Of a stretch of 64,000 bases of DNA, positions 46,873 through 54,172 are shown piece by piece. Below the pieces are notes generated by a model. It saw only the letters and a list, made by a program, of their open reading frames with translations, was not told where the DNA came from and searched no databases. The stretch spans positions 1 to 64,000 of the forward strand of contig NZ_JAMZMJ010000015.1 in assembly GCF_024714495.1 (NCBI RefSeq), read 5' to 3'. This DNA is from Marinoscillum pacificum (GTDB taxonomy: Bacteria; Bacteroidota; Bacteroidia; Cytophagales; Cyclobacteriaceae). The stretch's first letter is position 1; each line of letters opens with the position of its first letter. The translations under genes and the position numbers were made by a program.

Positions 46873-47667
46873 ACAGATTGTTCCCTTATTGATTTTCTGG
46901 TAAGCTCCATAGAGTTTTACTTTTTTACCTAAATAGTCAGAGCAAAAGGAACCACCTCTTGAACTAAGTTGCTTACTCTTGAGGTGTTGTTTTTCTAACT
47001 TTTTACCCCAATAGGCCACAAGCATCGCGTGAGATGAACCGGTAGCCGGATCTTCTAATTGCTGAACGTGCGGTACAATTGTTCGACTTACAAAATCCAA
47101 TTCTGGTTGGGTTGAAGCAGCAGTAACTACGTATCCGAATGTTTCCATAGTTCTCAGTAATTCAAAGTTTGGGCGCATGGATGCAACACTGCTTTCTGAA
47201 TCAGTCAATACAATATTTTTATTATTCGTCTTGTAAAAGCCTAATACAGGAATGCCTAATGCTTCTTTGAGTGCTTCTGGAATTTCTAATTCTTCTGTAA
47301 CATCAAATGCATCAAGCTCGATGTAGCATTTGTAGTCGTTGTATTTGCCTCCTTTTATTTTTGCTTTAGAAGCTTGGAGGGTTATTTCTTCGCTAGGATC
47401 AAAGTTATCATGAATAAAAGCGATAGCTGCCAACGAGCCATGTCCACATAACTGAATTTCGGCATCAGGAGCAAACCAACGTACTTTCCAGGTGTTAGCC
47501 TCTTTCCAAAGAAACGTGGTTGCAGGCTGCCAGAAGTCTGCTGCTATGCGCTTCATTCTAGATGCTTCCATTGGAGAGTGCAACCAAACTACACTGCTCG
47601 TATTGCCAAAGCATTGTTCTTTTAAGTTGGTGAATACTCTATACGTTTCAAAATCAAATTCCCGCAT
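46864..47667 (-). CDS. PhzF-family isomerase-like protein lacking the usual catalytic Glu
   Basis: A 267-residue protein with the two-lobed PhzF/diaminopimelate-epimerase fold signatures: FGNTSSVVWL near the N-terminus, CGHGSLAAIAF (74-84), and EDPATGSSHAMLVAYW in the second lobe. In PhzF the catalytic glutamate sits in a motif like NLSESTF; the aligned stretch here is FWQPATTF (45-52), with Ala49 in its place. The family hydrolyses or isomerises small acids; phenazine production is not implied because no other phz gene is near. Enzymatic activity may be changed or absent. The gene starts 1 bp after the YdeI-like gene ends, so the two are likely co-transcribed. Confidence 0.88.
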   Translation of the reverse strand: MREFDFETYRVFTNLKEQCFGNTSSVVWLHSPMEASRMKRIAADFWQPATTFLWKEANTWKVRWFAPDAEIQLCGHGSLAAIAFIHDNFDPSEEITLQASKAKIKGGKYNDYKCYIELDAFDVTEELEIPEALKEALGIPVLGFYKTNNKNIVLTDSESSVASMRPNFELLRTMETFGYVVTAASTQPELDFVSRTIVPHVQQLEDPATGSSHAMLVAYWGKKLEKQHLKSKQLSSRGGSFCSDYLGKKVKLYGAYQKINKGTICSF

Positions 47668-47668
47668 T

Positions 47669-48196
47669 CTACTTTAATTTACCTCTCTGGTTATATTCTT
47701 TGATTCTTACATTTAGTTGTTTGAAATCAAGCTTACCGCTTGTTTCTAAGAGATGGTCGATGATGGCTAAAGCTTTGTTTATTCGGCTGTCGGTGTTCTT
47801 CACTTTACTTACTATGTAGATAAGGTTTCTTTGTTTTCCTGGAGTAAGTAGGTGGAAGTATTCGCTAGCAAGTTTGTCTTGATTCAAAACAGTCTCAAAT
47901 TCCACGGGCATTTCCATGCCATATTTGGACTCGTCTCTAGCAAGATCTAGAGTGACAGAATCGCCAATTTCTAGTTGAAGTTTTTTTTGTAATTCCTGAT
48001 TGACCAGTATGTACCAGTATTCTTTAAAAGGCATCAAGCCGCTGGAGATTTTTACACGGTCGTTGATTGTGCAGATTACTCTGCGTTGGTCTCCTTCTAT
48101 GAACTGATTTGCTATATCAATAGGAATAGGGAAGTGTAGCTGGTACACGCTAGAATTCGTGTCTGTGAATTTATCAAGTGTGGTTTTTACCCGCAT
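47669..48196 (-). CDS. YdeI/OmpD-associated family protein with DUF1905 domain
   Basis: A 175-residue two-part protein. The N-terminal DUF1905 domain (about 15-95) has the typical YWYILVNQELQKKLQLEIGD. The C-terminal segment (about 110-172) has FHLLTPGKQRNLIYIVSKVK followed by RINKALAIIDHLL, the conserved core of YdeI/OmdA proteins. The family is annotated as bacteriocin-protection or OmpD-associated, but its molecular role is not established. It abuts the PhzF-like gene downstream with a 1-bp gap. Confidence 0.85.
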   Translation of the reverse strand: MRVKTTLDKFTDTNSSVYQLHFPIPIDIANQFIEGDQRRVICTINDRVKISSGLMPFKEYWYILVNQELQKKLQLEIGDSVTLDLARDESKYGMEMPVEFETVLNQDKLASEYFHLLTPGKQRNLIYIVSKVKNTDSRINKALAIIDHLLETSGKLDFKQLNVRIKEYNQRGKLK

Positions 48197-48389
48197 ATAT
48201 TCCGTAAATGGATCTCAAAGCTAATAAAACAATCCATCTACACACCGAATTGTTTTGAGCCCGAATAATCTATGGATTTACGTTTATTGAACCGTATTTA
48301 ATGCGGCTTGGTTTAATTGAAGTGTTTTGAAATTTGCTTGTGTATTGTTGGTTGAAATTGAGGATATTGTAAAATTATAACGATTGCAA

Positions 48390-48713
48390 TTAATTTAAAT
48401 TTTCGCAAGTTAGGCAGGAGTTGAGGTATCTTTCGTAAATAGAATAGGCTGGTCCAGGCATTCCAAATAGAGTAATGATTTTATCTAACCTTATTCTGTC
48501 CGTTCCTAGTTGTAAATATTTTTCATAACCACTTATAAAGAGTTCTTCCGCTTTACCTTCTTTTTGATTGATTTGATTTATTTCGTTATAAAAATGGATT
48601 TTTCCAATTTTACCCTCATGACACTTTTTTACCACTTCAGCTTCAAAATCTGGATCTACAGGTAAATATTTATCTTTATATTCCATAAATTTTATCAAAT
48701 TTGAATTTGCCAT
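48390..48713 (-). CDS. Hypothetical protein, 107 residues
   Basis: No family recognised. The predicted protein is mixed helical, with no signal peptide or membrane segment. The C-terminus has a Cys pair in SCLTCENLN, a possible metal site or disulfide. An ATG at codon 10 (MEYKDKYLPVDPDFE) is an alternative start. Codon use and the clean gap on both sides support a real gene; it is divergent from the EF-hand gene, whose start is 61 bp away. Confidence 0.6.
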   Translation of the reverse strand: MANSNLIKFMEYKDKYLPVDPDFEAEVVKKCHEGKIGKIHFYNEINQINQKEGKAEELFISGYEKYLQLGTDRIRLDKIITLFGMPGPAYSIYERYLNSCLTCENLN

Positions 48714-48774
48714 GATGATAGAACCAATTTTGGTTAAAAAAGATTTGAAACCAGTTATTAACTCAATATAAATT

Positions 48775-49335
48775 ATGGTATCTGAAGTACAGAAAAAGAA
48801 ACTAGTTCATTTTTTCGAATTACTGGATTCTCATAAAAACGGCTTTTTGCAATCTGACGATTTTTCTGAGATTGCAGAGAGAATTCGTTTAGGCTTAGGA
48901 TATGAAGCAGGAGGAGAAAAGCATGTATTTCTTGCAAAGAAGTCAGCTAAATTTTTTCATACGTTGCTCAACGCAATCTCGCACGAAAATAAGCAAGTAA
49001 TTTCGATGCAGGAGTGGATTGACTTTATAGATACTAAGATAATCCATAACGATGATGAAGAGTATAAAGAAGAGTTTGAAGAGTTCATCATAGGGTTCTT
49101 GTTTGACTTGTTTGATGATAACCACGATGGCTATATTTCTACAGATGAATATGTAGACATGTTTGTGGTTTATGGAATAGATATCAAATACTCTGCAAAG
49201 GCTTTCTTAAAGCTAGACCTTAATAAAGACGATAAGTTGTCTAGAAATGAACTGTTGCATTCTTTTGAAATGTTCTTATTCTCAGATGATCCAGACCAGC
49301 CAGGAAACTGGATATTTGGAAACTGGGAAGATTAA
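48775..49335 (+). CDS. EF-hand calcium-binding protein, calexcitin-like
   Basis: A 186-residue cytoplasmic protein with three good EF-hand loops: DSHKNGFLQSDD (18-29), DDNHDGYISTDE (114-125) and DLNKDDKLSRNE (148-159). A degenerate loop region near 72-95 would be the fourth. The C-terminal SDDPDQPGNWIFGNWED matches the tail seen in calexcitin/sarcoplasmic calcium-binding-type proteins. It probably buffers or senses Ca2+; a partner cannot be named. Full-length four-hand proteins of this kind are uncommon in bacteria but known. Its 3' end meets the convergent hypothetical gene with a 5-bp gap. Confidence 0.93.
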   Translation: MVSEVQKKKLVHFFELLDSHKNGFLQSDDFSEIAERIRLGLGYEAGGEKHVFLAKKSAKFFHTLLNAISHENKQVISMQEWIDFIDTKIIHNDDEEYKEEFEEFIIGFLFDLFDDNHDGYISTDEYVDMFVVYGIDIKYSAKAFLKLDLNKDDKLSRNELLHSFEMFLFSDDPDQPGNWIFGNWED

Positions 49336-49340
49336 AAGAG

Positions 49341-49679
49341 TTAAGATTCAAAAGCTTTTCTAAGACGGGGGAATAACTGGAAAATTCTATCTAAAACATA
49401 GCTGTTTCTAGCCCCCATTTCAAAGGAGTCCCCATCTTCATCTTTCCATTTGATCATGACCTGTACCTTATGTATTTCAATAGGACGGGTTACTTTTTTT
49501 ACAATCACATAATCTTGAATGATGCCTTCTTCGTTTTCTTCTGCTTTTTGTGGTAGGCCATGATCGAGCTGTAAGAACTTTGATTTATCCTTGACAAATA
49601 CCCTTAGGTAGTGATAGGTAGTTTGTCCAAAATACCCTTTTTTGACTCTTACTTTATAGTACCCAGGCTCAATTCTCAT
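49341..49679 (-). CDS. Hypothetical beta-rich protein, 112 residues
   Basis: I start at the ATG at 49679 (MRIEPGYYKVRVKKG) rather than 13 codons upstream, because the upstream extension falls within a promoter-like TAGATTTG element and an AT-rich tract. The product is mostly beta with alternating charged strands (YHYLRVFVKDKSKFLQLDHG, KVQVMIKWKDEDGDSFEM) and a C-terminal helix. No signal peptide and no family recognised. Confidence 0.6.
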   Translation of the reverse strand: MRIEPGYYKVRVKKGYFGQTTYHYLRVFVKDKSKFLQLDHGLPQKAEENEEGIIQDYVIVKKVTRPIEIHKVQVMIKWKDEDGDSFEMGARNSYVLDRIFQLFPRLRKAFES

Positions 49680-49715
49680 TAAACTAAAATAATTAGTAAT
49701 TACTAATAATAATAG

Positions 49716-49723
49716 CAAATCTA
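49716..49723 (-). promoter_or_regulatory. Candidate -7 element for the 112-residue hypothetical gene
   Basis: TAGATTTG on the minus strand fits TAnnTTTG and would place the transcript start near 49710, about 30 nt before the ATG at 49679. No TTG is seen at -33. It supports the shorter start of the gene. Confidence 0.45.
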
Positions 49724-49788
49724 AAAATCGTGAGAGGAGATTTCCTAATCTTTTCGTTATATTTCGATAAGTAATTTTATGAAGAGCT

Positions 49789-50640
49789 ATGTGCTATGAT
49801 GTAAGTTATCTGACCAAAAAAACGAAGAAGTACGCCGAGCATATTGGTGAAACTACCTCAGAGATTGATAAACTCGAAAAGCAGCTTGATGTATTCGTGA
49901 AGTCGGAGGGGCCAGTCTATCATACAATCGCATTTGATCACCGTAGATTGCCCGTGGTTACGGCAAATGATCCAAAATCATTTCAGTTCTATCAGTGGGG
50001 CCTGATGCCACATTTTGTAAAGGATTTGGAGCAATATGCTCAGCGGTATACTGCCAGATATTTGAATTCCAGAATTGAGACTGTTTTTGATAAATCTATG
50101 TTTAATCAAAAACTGAGTAGAGATCTTGAAAATCCGTTTTATAAGTCTGCATTGGAGAGAAGGTGTGTCGTGATGTTAGATGGATATTTCGACTGGCATT
50201 GGCAAGGAAAGAACTCCTATAACTTTTTCATTCGTAATAAAGATGAACAACCTATGGCTGTAGCGGCGATTTGGAGATCCTGGAAGAGTGAATCAGGTAC
50301 AGAACAACGAGATACAGTTAGTTTAATTACGACTGATGCTAATCCTTTGTGCAAGAAAGTACATAATAAACCTAAAGGAAGTGAGGGGCCAAGGCAGTTA
50401 GCTATTCTAGATGATTCGATGAAACAGGCGTGGCTGGATGTTGATATGAGTCCAGATCAATTGTTGAAGGAGATCAAAGTTTATCCAGAGGGGAGATTAG
50501 AAACATTTCCAGTCAAGAAACTTTTTGAGCAACATGGACGATCTAGAATTGCCTTAAATGACGAAGAGTGTGTGAAAGAGGTGAAGTACTCTACTTTGAA
50601 GTTTGATCAATCTAATGGAGAACAGTTTAGTTTGTTTTAG
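49789..50640 (+). CDS. SRAP (HMCES/YedK) family abasic-site protein
   Basis: A 283-residue protein of the SOS-response-associated family, which traps abasic sites in single-stranded DNA through a covalent bond by Cys2. The Cys2 is present (MCYD), so the ATG at 49789 is the right start. Other family marks are WGLMPHF (70-76), LNSRIETVF (92-100), the RRCVVMLDGYFDW segment (124-136) and His192 in KKVHNK. Compared with the usual GFYEW, Glu is replaced by Asp135. A stretch after His192 (KPKGSEGPRQLAIL) replaces the usual RMPVIL, as in a Bacteroidota subgroup I believe, though not verified. Expected to act in cytoplasmic DNA-damage tolerance. Confidence 0.93.
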   Translation: MCYDVSYLTKKTKKYAEHIGETTSEIDKLEKQLDVFVKSEGPVYHTIAFDHRRLPVVTANDPKSFQFYQWGLMPHFVKDLEQYAQRYTARYLNSRIETVFDKSMFNQKLSRDLENPFYKSALERRCVVMLDGYFDWHWQGKNSYNFFIRNKDEQPMAVAAIWRSWKSESGTEQRDTVSLITTDANPLCKKVHNKPKGSEGPRQLAILDDSMKQAWLDVDMSPDQLLKEIKVYPEGRLETFPVKKLFEQHGRSRIALNDEECVKEVKYSTLKFDQSNGEQFSLF

Positions 50641-50665
50641 AAAATTAAAGCTGGCTGATACCATC

Positions 50666-50800
50666 CTAGTCTAAAATGATCATTAAGGAGATTCCGAGCA
50701 TCATTAAACAATCCATCCATATTAAAGCTTTTTTAATATGTCCTCGTTGTTGTTCAGTGAGCCCCAGAATATCTTCTGATCGGCTTTCTAAATTCTCCAT
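50666..50800 (-). CDS. Small single-pass membrane protein, 44 residues
   Basis: An ATG at 50800 opens a 44-codon frame ending TAG at 50666. The N-terminal half is charged (MENLESRSEDILGLTEQQRG) and the second half is a hydrophobic segment (ALIWMDCLMMLGISLMIILD) that could span the membrane. No family recognised. Support is the clean start/stop, the amphipathic layout and an otherwise unexplained gap between genes. Confidence 0.5.
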   Translation of the reverse strand: MENLESRSEDILGLTEQQRGHIKKALIWMDCLMMLGISLMIILD

Positions 50801-50905
50801 ACCAAATTAATTTTTAACAAGACTAAGGTCACTAATTAGACCATGGTATGTAAGAGAGAAATGCCTAGATCAGTAATTAGGAGAAATGCTTAACAGTGTA
50901 GGTTT

Positions 50906-51061
50906 TTAACTATGCTGTTGTACAAATGACTGACATTGAGCTTTAGGTCCAGCATAAAGAATGCCCTGACCTTTTTTAATCACTACATAACTGCCCATGT
51001 CATCACTAAACTTGACAATAAACTGCGATTTTGATCCGAATAACTGAAGTAATTTGTTCAT
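50906..51061 (-). CDS. Small protein of 51 residues
   Basis: The ATG at 51061 opens a 51-codon frame (MNKLLQLFGSKSQFIVKFSD ...) ending at 50906. It has a compact beta pattern (SQFIVKFSDDMGSYVVIKKG) and a C-terminal helix (QCQSFVQQHS). The composition and amphipathic strands look like a real small folded protein. No family recognised; no signal peptide. Confidence 0.55.
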   Translation of the reverse strand: MNKLLQLFGSKSQFIVKFSDDMGSYVVIKKGQGILYAGPKAQCQSFVQQHS

Positions 51062-51182
51062 GGTTTCCTGTCTTTTTAAGCTGATAGTAATAAAGATAGA
51101 AAATATTGTACTAAACTTAGCTATTTGCAGATGAAATATTTAATACTTCCGTTGAATTAGGTGATTTACCCGATGAATGCGT

Positions 51183-51482
51183 CTAGGTATTTTTCGTGTT
51201 TCGGAAGATTTTTTTGTCAGCGTAAAATGTTCCAAACGGTATTAGTGAAGCTATCAAGGCAATACAAGCATTCTTAAATTTCCATTCGTAGAAGACGATG
51301 CATTGAATACACATAATCGTGTAAGCTATAAATAGTATGCCATGCGCCATACCAACATACATATTTGGTTCTTTGATGTTCATTCCATATTTCAAAGGCA
51401 TTGTAATAGCGAATAACAAATAGCTAATACCTTCTAAATAAGCAACAATTCTAAAGCGGTCAATGGGAGATGAAATACTCAT
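51183..51482 (-). CDS. DUF3817 integral membrane protein
   Basis: I start at the ATG at 51482 (MSISSPIDRFRIVAYLEGIS), 11 codons inside the longest frame, because a TATATTTG promoter element lies between the two ATGs. The 99-residue product has three hydrophobic segments and the DUF3817 marks EGISYLLFAITMPLKY, GMAHGILFIAY and the C-terminal SLIPFGTFYADKK. The family is small inner-membrane proteins of unknown function. It is divergent from the ArsR gene and could share its regulation. Confidence 0.87.
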   Translation of the reverse strand: MSISSPIDRFRIVAYLEGISYLLFAITMPLKYGMNIKEPNMYVGMAHGILFIAYTIMCIQCIVFYEWKFKNACIALIASLIPFGTFYADKKIFRNTKNT

Positions 51483-51499
51483 GAGCAGTTTTTTGTGCG

Positions 51500-51507
51500 C
51501 AAATATA
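51500..51507 (-). promoter_or_regulatory. Candidate -7 element for the DUF3817 gene
   Basis: TATATTTG on the minus strand fits TAnnTTTG, predicting a transcript start near 51494 and a leader of about 12 nt before the ATG at 51482. No -33 TTG is visible. It lies 36 bp from the first ArsR operator candidate. Confidence 0.5.
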
Positions 51508-51542
51508 AAAGGCAAACATGTTTATGTACTGTTTAAATACGT

Positions 51543-51595
51543 GTAACTATTTGGTTACTCAATTGGGATTTCTTATCTTGTAACTAAATGGTTAC
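51543..51595. promoter_or_regulatory. Twin palindromic operators upstream of the ArsR gene
   Basis: Two copies of GTAAC-N6-GTTAC occur: GTAACTATTTGGTTAC at 51543-51558 and GTAACTAAATGGTTAC at 51580-51595, 37 bp centre to centre. The second ends 5 bp before the ArsR start codon and overlaps a TATCTTG promoter-like motif. This is the layout expected for autorepression by a dimeric ArsR-family regulator, and it may also control the divergent DUF3817 gene. Confidence 0.8.
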
Positions 51596-51600
51596 ACATT

Positions 51601-51927
51601 ATGTCTAGAGATGTATTTGTCGGGGTGTCAGACCCAACACGTAGGTCGATTGTTCACATGCTTACTGTCAAGAGCATGCGTCTAAATGATCTTGCTGAAA
51701 ACTTTGAAATCAGCAGACCAGCGATCTCCAAACATGTGAAAGTCCTTGAAGAATGTGGGGTTATCGCTATTGAGTCAAGAGGGAGAGAACGTATTTGTCA
51801 GATAAAACCACAAGCTTTGAAAGAGTTGGCTGACTGGATCAATCAATACAAAGCCTTTTGGAATCAAAGTCTGGATCAGTTGGAGTTCCTTTTAAGTGAA
51901 GAATCTAAAAATCAAACTAATGAATAA
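51601..51927 (+). CDS. ArsR-family winged-helix regulator
   Basis: A 108-residue winged-helix protein: VSDPTRRSIVHMLTVKSMRL (9-28), recognition helix SRPAISKHVKVLEECGVI, and the wing IESRGRERICQIKP. No metal-binding CxC motif is present, so it belongs to the AHSA1-linked group rather than arsenic sensors. The downstream SRPBCC gene overlaps its stop by 8 bp, the standard partner in this group. The twin operators in front indicate autoregulation. The inducer is unknown. Confidence 0.95.
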   Translation: MSRDVFVGVSDPTRRSIVHMLTVKSMRLNDLAENFEISRPAISKHVKVLEECGVIAIESRGRERICQIKPQALKELADWINQYKAFWNQSLDQLEFLLSEESKNQTNE

Positions 51928-52438
51928 TTACGGTGAATTAATTGATCAAAATACGCTCCAATTTAAGCGGTTATTGTCTGGTAAAATTGAAAGAGTTTGG
52001 CAATACCTAACTGACTCGGAACTACGAGGTAAGTGGTTTGCTTCAGGTGCCATTGACCTAAATCCTCAAGGGGCAATGGAGTTAAACTTTCATCATCAGT
52101 CGTTATCTAAAGAAAATGATCCTATTCCTGAGAAATATCAGAACATGAAAGATGGCAGTAAGTCTTCGGCTGTTGTTCTTAAAGCTGTGCCACCTTCACT
52201 ATTGGTCATTGATTGGGAAGGGAAGGTAACCTTTGATCTCGAGCAAATAGCTGAAAATCAGGTGTTATTAACGTTGACTCATGAACGTTTGCAAGACTCT
52301 AGAGATTACAAAATTGGTGTCTTTGCTGGGTGGCATACTCATTTGGATATATTGGTTGATGTTGTTGCCGGGGCAGAGCCAAAAGGGTTTTGGAGAGTGC
52401 ATATGCCTTTGGAAGAGGAATATGCGACAAAACTTTGA
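51920..52438 (+). CDS. AHSA1-like SRPBCC domain protein
   Basis: The start at 51920 (MNNYGELIDQNTLQFKRLLS) is preferred over the longer frame eight codons upstream, as it gives an 8-bp overlap with the ArsR stop and removes a nonconserved leader. The 172-residue product has the SRPBCC/AHSA1 pattern: FKRLLSGKIERVWQYLTDSE, LRGKWF, and near the end GVFAGWHTHLDILVDVVAG. These helix-grip folds bind hydrophobic ligands. With the ArsR regulator it forms a common two-gene operon; the ligand cannot be predicted. Confidence 0.92.
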   Translation: MNNYGELIDQNTLQFKRLLSGKIERVWQYLTDSELRGKWFASGAIDLNPQGAMELNFHHQSLSKENDPIPEKYQNMKDGSKSSAVVLKAVPPSLLVIDWEGKVTFDLEQIAENQVLLTLTHERLQDSRDYKIGVFAGWHTHLDILVDVVAGAEPKGFWRVHMPLEEEYATKL

Positions 52439-52454
52439 GGTTCGAAATTCTTGG

Positions 52455-52841
52455 TTATTTGTCTTCTTTTAATTGACTATCTCCTGGTGAAATGCGATAG
52501 TTGTCTGCTATACTGTCTGGAGTACTCACTTCCATCATTGCACTATTGTCTTCCAGGGCCTCTAGCTGGTGAGGTTGGAGAGGAGGGTTTCTCCAGGTCA
52601 TTCCTTTTGAAAGTTCTTGACTTCTTTCTTCGCTGGTTTCTGAGTCTATCCAGCGCAGAAGGAATCTGCCGTCGGTGACATACCAACTTTCATCTTTTTC
52701 TTTATGGAAATGCATACTGCATTTATTGCCAGCTTTTTCAAAAACCATTAGCTTACCACAATAGAGATTGTTTGTGGCCCAAATGAGTTCGTATCCCCAT
52801 CCTTTTTCTACTCTACCGGATAATCTTTTCTCTGTGCTCAT
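52455..52841 (-). CDS. Cupin-domain protein
   Basis: A 128-residue single cupin. The opening KGWGYELIWATNNLYCGKLM resembles the cupin half of type II mannose-6-phosphate isomerases. Candidate metal ligands are His44, His46 and Glu51 in MHFHKEKDE and His91 in QPHQL. It may be a sugar-nucleotide-related isomerase or a metal-binding protein. The gene is convergent with the AHSA1 gene (16-bp gap) and lies just before the glycan cluster, which would suit a sugar role, but it is transcribed away from that cluster. Confidence 0.85.
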   Translation of the reverse strand: MSTEKRLSGRVEKGWGYELIWATNNLYCGKLMVFEKAGNKCSMHFHKEKDESWYVTDGRFLLRWIDSETSEERSQELSKGMTWRNPPLQPHQLEALEDNSAMMEVSTPDSIADNYRISPGDSQLKEDK

Positions 52842-53152
52842 TTAGAGTGTGTTTTTTGAAAACTTCTTATTGGATTGGCGAGGATAAATAATGTTGGTGT
52901 AAAAGTATGAATGGAATATAAGAATCTTTCTCAGAAGATTCAGTTCAGTAAGTGGCTTGAGAAGTAAGGGTGAAAGATGTCTAATTATGTTTTGGCTTTT
53001 TAGAGCTCCAAAATCTTCATAAATTCAATAAATCGACTATCTTTAAATCTGTTGCCGAAGTAAATCACCCACAACATTTAGGTTTCACAGGTTGCATATC
53101 GCCATTTAATTAAATGGTGTTTTTGTTATTGAATAATTCATAATGAAGAATA
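52842..53152. other. Noncoding gap before the glycan cluster
   Basis: This 311-bp divergent gap has no ORF I would support. It holds a TATCTTTA element at 53039-53046 (one mismatch to TAnnTTTG, plus strand) and the perfect palindrome at 53102-53117. These are the likely control region for the cluster starting at 53153. Confidence 0.5.
53102..53117. promoter_or_regulatory. Perfect 16-bp palindrome upstream of the glycan cluster
   Basis: CCATTTAATTAAATGG is a perfect inverted repeat with no loop, 36 bp before the first gene of the cluster and downstream of the candidate promoter. With no loop it is better explained as a binding site for a dimeric regulator than as a terminator, although a T-rich stretch (TGTTTTTGTT) follows. 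Confidence 0.45.
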
Positions 53153-54172
53153 ATGCATATACCTCTAAAGACGTGGATAATTATACATGTATGCTACAGA
53201 GAGATTTTTCAGGCTCCTGTTTTAATAAAAGATTTAAAAAGGTGGGTAAAATCTGAAAACCTATCTGAAATAGATTTGTCTATCTATTCTTTGATCGAGG
53301 AAGGAACACTTTATTCTGAAAATGGCTATTTGGTTAGGAGCGGAAATGAGCAGTTCATTAAAAACCAACCCGGCAAATCAGAAACAACCAGGAAATTGTT
53401 GGATTCGTTGAAAGGAGTAACTCGATTCTTAGCTAGTATTCCATTCATTAAGTTTGTAGGAATATCAGGCTCAATTGCTGCAGAAAATCCTACTGCTGAT
53501 AAAGTAGGATTTAATAAAGGGAATATTGATATTGACTTTTACGTCATTACCGCCAGGAATACTCTTTGGATATTTTTAATTTTTGAAAGGATTTTTAATA
53601 ATCTCTATCATTTAATATTCAGGAAGCATACTTATTGTTTCAATTATTGTACAGAAGAGGATTTTTTAGGGATAACGAATCAAAGTTTCTATACAAGCAC
53701 TGAATTGAACAACTTATTGAAAATCTGTGGGCCTATGGGTAAAAATGAAGTCCTGATGCAAAATTTGTGGGTAAGCGCTTATTATGACTTAGAAATCAAT
53801 GTCAGAAGTCGAGTTATTAGAAATGATCGAAAAATATTCAACCTGATTTTAAAATTGCCTAATAAAGCGCTTTATTATACCTATTTTTTACTTAGGTCGC
53901 TCAAAAAGTTTGAATTAAGGATTCTGACACTACCTAGATCCGAATTTGATAATTCATATAAATACAACCTTCGAAGAATGTCTAATCCTAATGGTGGGTA
54001 TGAAATTCAAGTTTCTAGACGTTTCACTGAGTTGCTGAATGAATATTATTCAGATTATTATGACGAAGAACTCATTGCATTTCTCTTTCCCAATTCTTCT
54101 CTAGCCAAGAGCTTAGATCCAGAGAATGACAGGATGGTTTACCAAGGCTACATATCTAAATATGCAGATTGA
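53153..54172 (+). CDS. Nucleotidyltransferase-like protein opening the glycan cluster
   Basis: A 339-residue protein. A helical N-terminus (about 1-90) looks like a winged-helix-like segment (LSEIDLSIYSLIEEGTLYSE). It is followed by a polymerase-beta-type nucleotidyltransferase core: the GS motif in FVGISGSIAAENP (106-107) and the acidic pair Asp126/Asp128 in NIDIDFYVI. A hydrophobic helix (NTLWIFLIFERIF) and a mostly helical C-terminal half follow. The substrate is unknown; related minimal proteins transfer nucleotides to proteins, antibiotics or small molecules. Its stop is immediately followed by the first radical SAM gene, so the two should be co-expressed and possibly act on the same product. 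Confidence 0.68.
   Translation: MHIPLKTWIIIHVCYREIFQAPVLIKDLKRWVKSENLSEIDLSIYSLIEEGTLYSENGYLVRSGNEQFIKNQPGKSETTRKLLDSLKGVTRFLASIPFIKFVGISGSIAAENPTADKVGFNKGNIDIDFYVITARNTLWIFLIFERIFNNLYHLIFRKHTYCFNYCTEEDFLGITNQSFYTSTELNNLLKICGPMGKNEVLMQNLWVSAYYDLEINVRSRVIRNDRKIFNLILKLPNKALYYTYFLLRSLKKFELRILTLPRSEFDNSYKYNLRRMSNPNGGYEIQVSRRFTELLNEYYSDYYDEELIAFLFPNSSLAKSLDPENDRMVYQGYISKYAD

Noticed and set aside
46864-47667. Phenazine biosynthesis
   Set aside because: Only a PhzF-family fold is present, with the catalytic Glu missing and no other phenazine genes nearby.
51483-51515. Upstream ATG for the DUF3817 gene
   Set aside because: The added residues (MPFIFAHKKLL) are not part of the family pattern and would lie upstream of the TATATTTG promoter element.
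52451-52678. A 75-codon plus-strand frame over the cupin gene
   Set aside because: The minus-strand cupin with intact metal-ligand motif explains the region.
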